Assembly: GCA_034509425.1 (NCBI GenBank)
Contig: JAVTVJ010000017.1
Coordinates: 1-64,000 of the forward strand
Length of the DNA: 64,000 nucleotides
Source of the DNA: Eopsaltria australis
Lineage: Eukaryota > Chordata > Aves > Passeriformes > Petroicidae
Reading direction: 5' to 3'
Position numbers and translations under genes: made by a program. The notes under the pieces are model-generated. The model was not told the origin of the DNA and did not search any database. It was given only the letters and a program-made list of their open reading frames with translations. This document shows positions 20,529 through 30,904 of this stretch, piece by piece; positions within the stretch are counted from its first letter, which is position 1, and each line of letters begins with the position of its first letter.

Positions 20529-22887
20529 ATGGAGACCGTTGCAAAGGTCGTGAGTCTACTTTATAAGCAGTGGGGTATTAAGTGTACGCTCAAGGACTTT
20601 TATATTGCTATTGCAAAACTCCTGGAGCTTGGGGCGATTGAGCGTCCAGCAGAAATATTACACCCAGAGGTGTGGGGGAAATGTACCAATGTTTTAGCTG
20701 AGGACACAAAGTCCTCGGGGAGCGGCAGAAGTCTCAAAGCGTGGGGGAAAGTAGAAACGGCTTTACGCCAAGCGCTGGAACAACAAGAGACTTGGAAAGC
20801 TGCACGTGCATGTTTATTAGCTACTCCTAAGCTGGGGGTAGGAGCAATGACACAGACCGACCCCGAGAGCGGTCTATCTGAGAGCGGGGGTTCGCGGGGA
20901 CCGGGCGCGCTTCCCTCCTCCCCGGACCCGAATCCAAACGCCCCGGGGCCCCCAGAAAACCTCCCGACCCTTCCGCCGAGCCCGCCGGATCCACCCCCTG
21001 CCGCGGAAACTTCCCAAACATCCGCGGTTTCCCCATCCGTCCCTCCGCCGCCGGTTAACTATCCAACGCTGGAAGCGCGGCAATACGCGCGATCTTTTTG
21101 GGAGGGATTGGCAACCAAAGCCAGGGAAACCGAGAGGGCAGCTAGAGAGGGAGCGCGGGTGAACCCCTCTCCCCCGCCCTATGCAGTTCAAAATGGCGCG
21201 GGCGGCCAAGGAGATGGGCGGGGCCAGGGTTTCAGCGGCGGGAACGAACAGAACGAACAACGATTGCGAGTGTTCGCTGCTGCGCATGCGCGGGAAAAGA
21301 GAGCTGCAAACGTGCGAGCACGGGAGAGCGGCAGAGAGCGCATGCCCAGTCAAGAGCCGTGCTCAATGCCATTATCAGTTAAAGGAGAGCCCTCTCCTTG
21401 CGGGAGGCAGGGCAAGCCCAGGGGCGGGACCGGCACCACCCCCGGGGGGAGGAGCGGAGCCAGAGTCACAAGAAAAGGCACGGAATCCCGGAAGTGCTCT
21501 GGCAGTCGACTTCCGGCTCTGAGTCCGACAACAGCTCCACTAGCTCTGCTGAGTTATCGGAAACTGACGGGGACACAGAGTCGGAAGAAGCAGAGCTATC
21601 ACAATTTGAAACGAAAACGAATAAAGTTTTAAATCACGCTGGAAAGCAATCACAATACAAATTCACCGACTGGGGAAAGATAAAAATAGCTTGTGCAGAA
21701 TGGGTGCCCTCAGCTGCAATCCATGCTTTCCCAATGAGAGTCACTGGGCAAAACGGAAACCAACAACAGGTTTATGACCCGATAAACCCCAAAGATATAC
21801 AAACGATTGTCAAAGCAATCTCAGAAAAAGGGATGGATTCTCTCATTGTTTCTACTCTCATAGACGGTCTTTTTTGCAATGATAACCTGCTCCCCTTTGA
21901 CATTATACAAATAGGTCGCATGATTTTTGATGGGGCAGGAATGATTGTTTTTAAACAGGAATGGACAGACAATTGTATGAACCTATTAGCCCAGTCCTCT
22001 GGGGCGGGGCAACCACTGCATGGCTCGAGCTTGTCCAGGCTGACAGGGAAACATGATGAGATGATTACACCTCAGCAGCAAGCTGCACAATTGCGAGCTG
22101 AGGAAGTCAGGGCCACAACCCGAGCTGCCAGAGAAGCCATTCGTGCTGCATCTCGTGTGGTAGCTAAGCCTTCACCGTGGTCCACCATAAAGCAAACAGA
22201 GAGTGAAAGCTTCACAAAGTTTGTAGAACGCCTACAGGCAGCAGTAGACGCCTCTACCCTACCTGCGGCGGCAAAAGGACCCGTTGTAGCAGACTGCTTG
22301 CGGCAACAAAGTAACACTATTACCAAAGAAATCTTGCGCTCCGTTCCAATCGGAGCCAGCCTGGCTGATATGATCAAACATGTAGTTAGGGAAGAACAGC
22401 TAACCCCTTTTCAGGCTGCCGTACGTGATCTAACTAGTGCAATGGCATGCTTCAAATGTGGACAGGCGGGCCACATCGCAACGGACTGTCCCCATAAATC
22501 CCAGCCTCCCCCGGCGGGGCCTCCATCTCAAGCACGCGTGAGAGGGCTCTGTTGGGGCTGTGGGAAGAAGGGACACCTCGCTAAGGAATGCAGATCCCGA
22601 CCCCGGGAAACGGGAGGGGGAGGGGGCATGTGGGCCACACCCAGCCTCCTCCCGTTGCGAATGCAAGGCGGCCCATCTATGCCAACCCCCAGTGGGGCGG
22701 GGGGCCCTCATTCCCTATGCCCCCGCAGGAGACAGCCAGTCCTGCACCCACACAAACGGTGCAAATGCAGAGTTTCACAGCACCGCCAGCAGCACCATTG
22801 CACCCACCACAGCCACAAGCCGCACTTGTGCCACAGGGCCAGCAGGGGGCGCCCCAGAGCGGAACCCCTGGGTGGCCCTGGCCATGA
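20529..22887 (+). pseudogene. gag: ERV-B copy 2 gag, two frame breaks
   Basis: Gag of alpha/betaretroviral style. The ATG at 20529 was chosen for its good context (CACCATGG) and because the matrix homology starts there; an upstream in-frame ATG at 20352 lies inside the LTR and cannot be used. The matrix covers about 100 residues, followed by a long Pro-rich, GC-rich linker. The frame changes near 21530. The capsid then runs to about 22440 with a major homology region near 22195-22250. Two zinc knuckles follow at about 22450-22491 and 22552-22593. A G-run near 22612-22628 shifts the frame again into a Pro/Gln-rich C-terminus ending TGA 22885-22887, overlapping the pro ATG as ATGA. Confidence 0.85.
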
Positions 22888-23237
22888 AAGTAGGGAAAGA
22901 GCCCCTGATAGTGTGGGGAACATGCCGCCTCTATGGCAGTCAGGATCCCCACGTCATAGGGCTTCAGTTTTGGGCAGACACGGGTTCAGACTGTACAATT
23001 ATTCCCCAAGCACATTGGCCACAACATTGGCAATTTACAGAAGTCCCCCCAGTGAATGGTGTGGGAGGGCCATCCCGGGCGTGGAAAAGCACCCAGTTGG
23101 TAGCTATAACACTTCACACAAAAAAGGGACCAGAACAGACAGTGGCAATCTACCCCTACATTCTACAGAACTCTCCACCTTTGATAGGAAGGGACATCCT
23201 TGCTCTGTTAGGAGTCAGGATGACAAATTTACCATGA
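22884..23237 (+). CDS. pro: ERV-B copy 2 pro: aspartic protease
   Basis: An intact retroviral protease of 117 codons. The active site DTGSD is at about 22978-22992 and the C-terminal GRD is near 23187. The frame is -1 to the gag C-terminal frame and remains open upstream of the ATG, so a frameshift product is more likely than initiation at 22884. The slippery heptamer AAATTTA (23225-23231) before its stop leads into pol. Confidence 0.85.
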   Translation: MKVGKEPLIVWGTCRLYGSQDPHVIGLQFWADTGSDCTIIPQAHWPQHWQFTEVPPVNGVGGPSRAWKSTQLVAITLHTKKGPEQTVAIYPYILQNSPPLIGRDILALLGVRMTNLP

Positions 23238-23439
23238 GGGCCACTGCAGTTCATCCACCGCTGCCAATTAAATTGACTTGGAAATCATCAGAAATTGTAT
23301 ACGTGGAGCAGTGGCCCCTGTCAGAGCCTCGAATGGCAGCTTTGCTGGAACTGGTTGACCGTGAACTACAAAAGGGTCATATAGAACCCTCCATCAGCCC
23401 GTGGAACACCCCTGTATTTGTAACCCCCAAAAAGTCTGG
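23232..23439 (+). pseudogene. pol: ERV-B copy 2 pol remnant (RT N-terminus) up to the deletion
   Basis: About 70 codons of the RT fingers region match copy 1 (5835-6043). At 23439 the sequence jumps to the equivalent of about 15550 in copy 1, the integrase C-terminus. RT palm, RNase H and the integrase core are absent, so this copy cannot make an active polymerase. Short CTGGA-like homology occurs at the joint. Confidence 0.88.
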
Positions 23440-23533
23440 ATACTGGTACTCACAGGGCGAGGGTACGCAGCTGTCAAAAAGGAAGGCAAAATCAAGTGGT
23501 GCCCACTGAGGTCAGTAAAGCCAGACCTTCAAA

Positions 23534-25497
23534 ATGAGCAGAATGAGACTAATGAGAACTGTGAGTTTCTGTTTGCAGGACATGCTCGTGGGACACCCCC
23601 GTAAAGCGTACACCCCTGTTCCAGAGGAAAATGACAGACCTCCAAGCCGTCAAGCAGCACCCAAGAGTTCTGTACCGGTGAAACCCAGACGTCAACAGTG
23701 TTTTTGTGTGATTTTGCTGTTGGGGCTTGTTACCAGAGGACAAGCCAGTCCAAACCATTACTCTCATCAGCCATTCAGGTGGGTCATGCAACACCTGTCA
23801 AATGACAAGGTGCTCAAAGAAACCACCACACCGAATGCCCCATCCTTTGTGATCCGCATTTCCGATCTGTTCCCTGGAAAACCAAAAATAAACCCCTATT
23901 CCCCTCATGTTACAAGTATGCATCTATCCTATTGGTGCCCAGCCTCAAACCCAGGGAAGAAGTACTGCAATTATCCGGGGTGGGGATATTGTGGGTACTG
24001 GGGCTGTGAAACCATTGTTACAAATGCTGGATCATCAAGACCTGGGTGGGAACCTCAAAAGCCCGATGAATTTTTACAGTTCACCTGGGCTCCAACTGGT
24101 TGTAAACAACCTGTCGTCCTTCAGGAAAAATACTATCGAAACTATCATAAAATCCCTAAATCTCGGAGGTGCACTGACTATAACATGACCGTTTTGCAGC
24201 CAAATCACCCTAGTTGGGCCACAGGCAGGACGTGGACAGTAGTCATTCAAGGGTCAAAAGAGTGGGTGAATGTGCGAATTATCAAGCTCCAACCCCCTGC
24301 ATCCCGGGCGATTGGGCCAAACAAAGTTATTAAAGATGTACTAAAAGGGAAAAACACAACCCACTCCAAAGCCTTGCCCACAAAAGTCACTGATACCCTG
24401 ATCGGTCATGCAGATGCCTCCCAGATAAGTAGTTTAGCCAAGTCTGACTCTGACCCAATCTTTCGTATGTTAGAAGCTACCTTTCTTTCCCTGAATGAAT
24501 CCAACCCGAACCTAACTGATTCCTGCTGGCTTTGCTATGATGTCAAACCCCCCTTCTACGAAGGAGTTGCTTTAAATATCCCCTTCAGTTACTCCACAGC
24601 CGACTCCCCTCACCAGTGCAGGTGGGATACTCCCCGCAGAGGAATCACCCTGAGTCAAGTCATGGGTCAGGGCAGATGTTTTGGCAATGCAACCTTAGCA
24701 AAGAAAGGCAACATCTGCACCAAAGTTGTCAAGCCCAACAGAAAGAATAAGTGGGTGGTTCCATCCGCATCTGGGATGTGGGTTTGTCAGCGATCTGGAG
24801 TGAGTCCTCGTGTGTCTCTTGCCAAATTCAATGATTCCACTGACTTTTGTGTCCAAGTTCTAATTGTTCCTAGGGTCCTGTACCATACAGACGAAGAGAT
24901 GTACCACCTTCTTGAGAAACCCGACCGGCTCCACAAAAGAGAACTGATAACAGGTGTAACTATTGCAATGCTGCTCGGCCTGGGAGCAGCCGGAACGGCC
25001 ACGGGTGTCTCAGCTCTTGCGACCCGACACCAAGGACTGTCTCAGCTACAAATGACCATCGATGAGGACTTGCAGAGGATCGAGAAATCCATCTCCTTTC
25101 TAGAGAAATCAGTTTCTCACTCTCAGAAGTGGTCTTGCAGAACAGGCGAGGATTGGACCTCTTGTTCATGCAACAAGGAGGCTTGTGTGCCGCCTTGAAA
25201 GAGGAATGCTGCTTTTATGCAGACCACACAGGAGTCGTCAGAGACTCCATGGCAGAGCTCCGAGATAGGCTAGCTCGGAGACAGAAAGACAGGGAAGCCC
25301 AACAGAGCTGGTTTGAGTCCTGGTTCAATCAATCACCATGGCTCACCACACTAATTTCCGCCTTGGTAGGTCCATTGGCAATGTTGCTTTTAGTTTTTAC
25401 CTTTGGACCATGCCTGCTGAACAAACTAGTCTCTTTTATCCAGACCCGTCTGGAACGGGCCAACATTCTGTTTTTAGAACATCAACAAATGCTGTAA
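23534..25497 (+). pseudogene. env: ERV-B copy 2 env, gamma-type, one frameshift
   Basis: It is collinear with copy 1 env. The frame is open for 554 codons from 23534, including the signal segment, the surface subunit with CWLC near 24528, and the furin-like RLHKR near 24930. One C is missing near 25113 (compare 17213 in copy 1), which shifts the frame in the heptad region. The rest of the transmembrane subunit, with CX6CC near 25185-25211, the membrane anchor and the cytoplasmic tail, is open in the other frame to 25497. CX6CC is the covalently linked gamma-type transmembrane subunit, also found in type-D betaretroviruses. Confidence 0.88.
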
Positions 25498-25644
25498 TCC
25501 AAACTGTAAACACTGCCAATCGCAAGACTTTTCTAACTTGCCTTGCGAAATCTACTCAGGTATACCAAACCCCTTTTCCCTTGTCAAGTTACTACCTCAT
25601 ACCTCACTTCAATACATGTATCTATGACTACCTCATTCATTTGT

Positions 25645-26016
25645 GAAAAAAGGGGGGGGAAGTGTGGTAGATAGGGACAGGCGGACGGAAGATCTCGCGA
25701 TGTGACGGAAAGCAAAGAGCAGCACGGAATCTCCCTCCCTTCATTCCTGCATGATAAGAGATCACCCGAAGTATGCAACCCCTCCTAAACCCCAGTAGTT
25801 TTCCACTCCTTACTAACCCTAGCTATCCCACCGTCCCCTTTCTGACGTAGTGAAGCCCCCTAGACTATTTAACCTCATGAGATAAGATAATAAACGCCAT
25901 TTGACCATCCACCATATTGGTGTCTGTGCGTCGTGGACCGAGTAGCTCGGGTGAGGCCGGGCTGCCGTGCTGTCATTCTTGAACCAGGTCGCCTGCCTTC
26001 ATAGCAGAAGGCAACA
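25645..26016 (+). repeat. ERV-B copy 2 polypurine tract and 3' LTR
   Basis: PPT at 25645-25662, then a 354-bp LTR at 25663-26016 ending GGCAACA. It is followed by TTAATGG, the repeated target sequence. Confidence 0.93.
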
Positions 26017-26421
26017 TTAATGGTGAGGCAGAAGACCCATAAAAACTGTATTTTTCTTACAGAAGATCCATGGTGTAAGCAAAAGAAACTTCTCTCCCTA
26101 AATGAACTGGAACAAAAGCTGTTTCTGAGGTGGTAAACTGACTGGAGGTTGAAGTGTTGTCTTTTGTATGTTGTCAGGGAGAATGAAATGGAGAGGTGGG
26201 GAAGGAGGGGTGGTCTGGGGAGTTTGTTCTGGTTTTTCTTGGTTTTTTTTTTCTTTTTCCCTTTGTCTTAGATATATTAATAAAACTTCTTTGTACTTTA
26301 TAAAGTTTGAGCCTGCTTTGCCTACTCCTAATCCTTATCTCACAACAAGCAATCAAGTAAATTTAGGTAAGTGTGCTGGCATTTAGCCACAAACCTGAAT
26401 AAGCAAACTAAAACCACGACA
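26017..26421 (+). repeat. Element T LTR, 3' part
   Basis: This is the right part of the T LTR disrupted by ERV-B copy 2. It includes the AATAAA-containing polyadenylation region near 26277-26285 and ends CCACGACA at 26421. It differs from the 18123-18531 and 27927-28328 versions at several shared diagnostic sites (for example GGAGGTTGAAG instead of AAAAGTCGAAG). Confidence 0.85.
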
Positions 26422-26712
26422 TTCAATGGTGCATTGGCCGGGAAATCGAACCAAATAATGGGCAAATTGATGAGAGTTTGAGATAAGGATTAATTAGGAG
26501 AAATAATAGGCAAAGCATGTATTAAAATACAAGATAAAGTAAATGGTAGTAGAAACTGTGTATTGTAGTAGTCATATAAAGTCTAGAGGTAGAGGTTTGT
26601 GTAAGAAGCTTTCTGTTTAGTTTAGTACTTTTTCTAAGTAAAGATTGTATGATTAATGTAATTTTGATAATAAGTCTTATATATGGTTTTTCCCCGAAGG
26701 CGAGAGGTGGAA
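26422..26712 (+). other. Element T interior B with tRNA-Gly PBS and PPT
   Basis: A 291-base non-coding interior. The PBS TGGTGCATTGGCCGGGAA (26427-26444) is the exact 18-base complement of a tRNA-Gly 3' end, and the match continues some bases further. It ends in the purine tract GGCGAGAGGTGGAA before the LTR start. It differs from interiors A and C mainly inside the PBS, and elsewhere by about ten substitutions and one small indel. Confidence 0.8.
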
Positions 26713-28328
26713 TGTCCTGGGTTAGGCCAGAGGGGTCAAAATCTAGGAAGTGATCTGTGCTGCAGGAAGGAATACAACTTCCTTCCTGCGAGAGAGAGCC
26801 AATGATCAGGTAGTTTTAAGGATTGATAGGTAGGTAAACCAATTAAAAAGTTGATCCGCCTTTGAGGAAAAAAACCATATATAAGCAGAGACTCTCTGAA
26901 GCTCTTCCTCTTTGGACCTGCTGCTGCTGTGTAGAGAGGAGCAGCTCCTGCTTCTCTCGCTGGTAAGGCCCCCCCCACCTCCTTCCAAAGGAGGGAGGGG
27001 GGGGGGAAAGGGAGGTTTTACGGCAGCCGTGCCGCTGCAGCCGGGCAGGCATGGGGGAGGAAACGATTGGAATTTTCAGCAGATCCAGCTCAGCTGGTGT
27101 GTCAGCTACACAAGCGGGAGAGCCAGGCCAGGCAAGGACCGGGCCGGACTCCATCCAGCTCGGGCCAGGCCCTGCCCTGTCACTCCGGGCCCAGATGGCC
27201 CTACCAGGCCGAGACAGCTTGGCAGAGCCAGGTAGAGACACTTGAGAGCGTCTGGCATCCAGCTCAGACCTGTTCAAACAGCCCGGCAAAGAGCACGTGA
27301 TCTTTACACTGCCGGAGAGAGAGAGAGACAGAGATTAACTCTCTCCATGCCTGGACTAAACTCACAGACACCCATCCTTCCTCGCAAAGAGAGGAACGAG
27401 TGAGGACATCTACATAGTGCAGCACAGAGACTTTACAGTCAGTGAGGAAAGCAGAACTGATACTTACAAAGAGGTGTATGGGAAGTTGCTTCAAGAGTGA
27501 AGCTGAAAACTCTTTTAGAGAACCATGGTTGGGGACTGAGCTAATAAATTCTCTGTAATATATGAAGATATAGTCCAAAGGGGGATGTGAAGTTCTTATT
27601 GCAGCCAATGAACTGAATTACCTAAGTACAGACAAGTAAGTGTTGAAAAAGTACAGCCTGATGAGAAACTAGAACCAAGAGAGAGGAGAGGCTGTGACCC
27701 AGAGCCCTGGTCCCGGGGAGAATGCTAGAGAACCTGAGTTGTCAGGAGAACCTGTGTTGCTAAGCACAGAAGAAGGGATTTTCTTTGTTGCTGCAATTGA
27801 ACTGGGCATCTTTAAAACAGGTACCCTGTGGACTGTTCATAACCCACCATAGTGGCTGTGGGAAGGCTACTGGTGTGGGAGAGATCCACCATTAAGCTGG
27901 ACTTTGCTCCGGGCGGCGGTTAATGGTGAGGCAGAAGACCCATAAAAACTGTATTTTTCTTACAGAAGATCCATGGTGTAAGCAAAAGAAACTTCTCTCC
28001 CTAAATGAACTGGAACAAAAGCTGTTTCTGAGGTGGTAAACTGACTAAAAGTCGAAGTGTTGTCTTTTGTACGTTGTCAGGGAGAATGAAATGGAGAGGT
28101 GGGGAAGGAGGGGTAGTCTGGGGAGTTTGTTCTGGTTTTTCTTGGTTTTTTTTTTTCTTTTTTTTCCCTTTGTCTTAGTTATATTAATAAAACTTCTTTG
28201 TACTTTATAAAGTTTGAGCCTGCTTTGCCTACTCCTAATCCTTATCTCACAACAAGCAATCAAGTAAATTTAAGTAAGTGTGCTGGCATTTAGCCACAAA
28301 CCTGAATAGGCGAACCGAAACCACTACA
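26713..28328 (+). repeat. Element T LTR, complete (1616 bp)
   Basis: A full-length LTR from TGTCCTGGGTTAGG to CCACTACA. It has a CCAAT-like element near 26837, a TATA box TATATAAG at 26878-26885, AATAAA at 27543-27548 and again at 28196-28201, a C-run/G-run near 26970-27005, and a GC-rich stretch after the start site. If the distal AATAAA is used, R would be about 1.3 kb. The insertion site used by ERV-B (TTAATGG, 27920-27926) is empty here. Short open frames inside are low-complexity and not conserved in frame between copies. Confidence 0.85.
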
Positions 28329-28624
28329 TTCAATGGTGTTTCTGCCTGGTTTTTGAACCAAATAATGGGCAAATTGATGAGAGTTTGAGATAAGGATTGA
28401 TTAGGAGAGATAATAGGCAAAGCATGTATTAGATTATAAGATAAAGTAAATGGTAGTAGAAACTGTGTATTGTAGTAGTCATATAAAGTTTAGAGGTGGA
28501 GGTTTGTGTAAGAAGCTTTCTGTTTAGTTTAGCAGTTTTTCTTATTCTAAGTAAAGATTGTATGATTAATGTAATTTTGATAATAAGTCTTATATATGGT
28601 TTTCCCCGAAGGCGAGAGGTGGAA
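28329..28624 (+). other. Element T interior C with tRNA-Val-like PBS
   Basis: A 296-base interior almost identical to interior A. The PBS at 28334-28351 carries the same tRNA-Val-like sequence. It is non-coding and ends in the same purine tract. Confidence 0.75.
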
Positions 28625-30240
28625 TGTCCTGGGTTAGGCCAGAGGAGTCAAAATCTAGGAAGTGATCTGTGCTGCCGGAAGGAATACAACTTCCTTCCTG
28701 CGAGACAGAGCCAATAATCAGGTAGTTTTAAGGATTGATAGGTAGGTAAACCAATTAAAAAGTTGATCCGCCTTTGAGGAAAAAACCATATATAAGCAGA
28801 GACTCTCTGAAGCTCTTCCTCTTTGGACCTGCTGCTGCTGTGTAGAGAGGAGCAGCTCCTGCTTCTCTTGCTGGTAAGGCCCCCCCCCACCTCCTTCCAA
28901 AGGAGGGATGGGGGGGGGGGGAAGGGAGGTTTTATGGCAGCCGTGCCGCTGCAGCCGGGCAGGCGTGGGGGAGAAAACGATTGGAATTTTCAGCAGATTT
29001 AGCTCAGCCAGTGTGTCAGCTACACGAGAGAGAGAGCCGGGCCAGGCAAGGACCAGGCCGGACTCCATCCAGCTCGGGCCAGACCCTGCCCTGTCACCCC
29101 GGGCCCAGATGGCCCTACCAGGCCGAGCCAGCTTGGCAGAGCCAGGCAGAGAGACTCTTGAGAGCATCTGGCATCCAGCTCAGACCTGTTCAAACAACCC
29201 GGCAAAGAGCACGTAATCCTCACACTGCCAGAGAGAGAGAGAGAGACAGAGATTAACTCTCTCCATGCCTAGACTAAACTCACAGACACCCATCCTTCCT
29301 CGCAGAGAGAGGAATGAGTGAAGACATCAACATAGTGCAGCGCAGAGACTTTACAGTCAGTGAAGAAAACAGAACTGATACTCACAAAGAAGTGCATGGG
29401 AAGTTGCTTCAAAAGTGAATCTGAAAACTCTTTTGGAGAACCATGTTTGGGGACTGAGCTAATAAATTCTCTGTAATATATGAAGATATAGTCCAAAGGG
29501 GGATGTGAAGTTCTTATTGCAGCCAATGAACTAAAATACCTAAGTACAGACAAGTAAGTGTTGAAAAAGTACAGCCTGATGAGAAACTAAAACCAAGAGA
29601 GAAGAGAAGCTGTGACCCAGAGCCCTGGTCCCGGGGGGAATGCCAGAGAACCTGAGTTGTCAAAAGAACCTGTGTTGCTAAGCACAGAAGAAGGGATTTT
29701 CTTTGTTGCTGCAATTGAACTGTGCATCCCTAAAACAAGTACCCTGTAGACTGTTCATAACCCACCATAGTAGCTGTAGGAAGGCTACTAGTGTGGGAGA
29801 GATCCACCATTAAACTAGACTTTGCTCCGGGCGGCGGCTAATGGTGAGGCAGAAGACCCATAAAAACTGTATTTTTCTTACAAAAAATCCATAGTGTAAG
29901 CAAAAGAAACTTCTCTCCCTAAATAAACTAGAACAAGAGCTGTTTCTAAGGTGGTAAACTGACTAGAAGTCGAAGTGTTGTCTTTTGTATGTTGTCAAGG
30001 AGAATGAAATAGAGAGGTGGGGAAGGAGGAGTAGTCTGAAGAGTTTGTTCTAGTTTTTCTTAGGTTTTTTTCCTTTTCCCTTTCTCTTAAGTATATTAAT
30101 AAAACTTCTTTGTACTTTATAAAGTTTGAGCCTGCTTTGCCTACTCCTAATCCTCATCTCACAACAAGCAATCAAATAAATTTAAGTAAGTGTGCTGGCA
30201 TTTAGCCACAAATCTGAATAGGCGAACTAAAACCACTACG
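28625..30240 (+). repeat. Element T LTR, last copy, G-to-A rich
   Basis: A full-length LTR (1616 bp) ending CCACTACG, after which the sequence is unrelated. Compared with the other copies it has many G-to-A differences, concentrated between about 29380 and 30065 (for example TGG to TAG, AGG to AAG). Opposite changes are few. It marks the right end of the nested cluster. Confidence 0.85.
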
Positions 30241-30904
30241 CCTTACCTCCCCCCCCCTCCCCCCAGCAGAACAAAAAAACCAAAATGCCAGGTGAAGAAA
30301 CAAAACAGCTGGCCTCATGACAGGGAGGAACAAAATGGCACTTGGCTTCTGTCCCTGGGAAGAAAAAAACAAAGGTTCATGCAACAGCTCAAAACAAACA
30401 GATGGGAACTTGCTGAATCTCTGATGTTGGTGTCCGATTCACAGCAGATGAAGCTGGTGGATTTAGGGTCCTTTCTTTCATTGGGTAGGCTTTTTCTGAG
30501 GTCTGGCCGAGATGGGGTGTCCCTGCGGCTCCCCCACCAGTCCCAGCTGATTGGCTCCTGTCGATTGTCTGATTTCGGACCAAAACCAAGCCAAACAGTT
30601 CAAGGAAAAAAAAAAAGCAAAAGCTGCCGAAGGATTGCTGTCACAGCCTTCAAGGCCAGGGAAAAGGAAAAAAAACTTCTTGCCTGAGCTAACAAAAAAC
30701 CAAGCTAGCTAAGCAACAAAGTAATGCGGGTCCACACCGCATCCAGTACGCTCAGGATTGAGGCTTTCGAAAAAGCCTGCACCAGAGACCCAAGGCTCCC
30801 TCGCCTCCCCTCGACCCAGCTTAAAGCTACAGCAACCGTTTCTGGGCATAGAGCAGACAATTAGGGAATAGACTATCATCATAAAATCACCCCAAGACAC
30901 TCAT
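30241..30904. other. Unassigned intron sequence with C-run
   Basis: It begins with a C-rich tract (30250-30267), then non-repetitive sequence with A-rich runs. Open frames here show no recognisable domain. It is taken as intronic or old repeat sequence. Confidence 0.5.

Larger units (their letters stand above)
20048..26016 (+). mobile_element. ERV-B copy 2: class II provirus with large pol deletion
   Basis: This complete LTR-to-LTR element of 5969 bp sits inside a T LTR and is flanked by TTAATGG at 20041-20047 and 26017-26023. The uninterrupted site survives at 27920-27926. Order: 5' LTR, tRNA-Phe PBS, gag, pro, about 70 codons of RT, a deletion junction at 23439, the end of integrase, env, PPT and 3' LTR. 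About 2.2 kb of pol is missing compared with copy 1 (ERV-C excluded). The two LTRs differ at roughly five of 354 positions. Confidence 0.93.

Noticed and set aside
18123..30240. Repeats considered as a CRISPR-like or satellite array
   Set aside because: Unit length, TG/CA ends, PBS and PPT identify LTR retroelements; CRISPR is not expected in a vertebrate.
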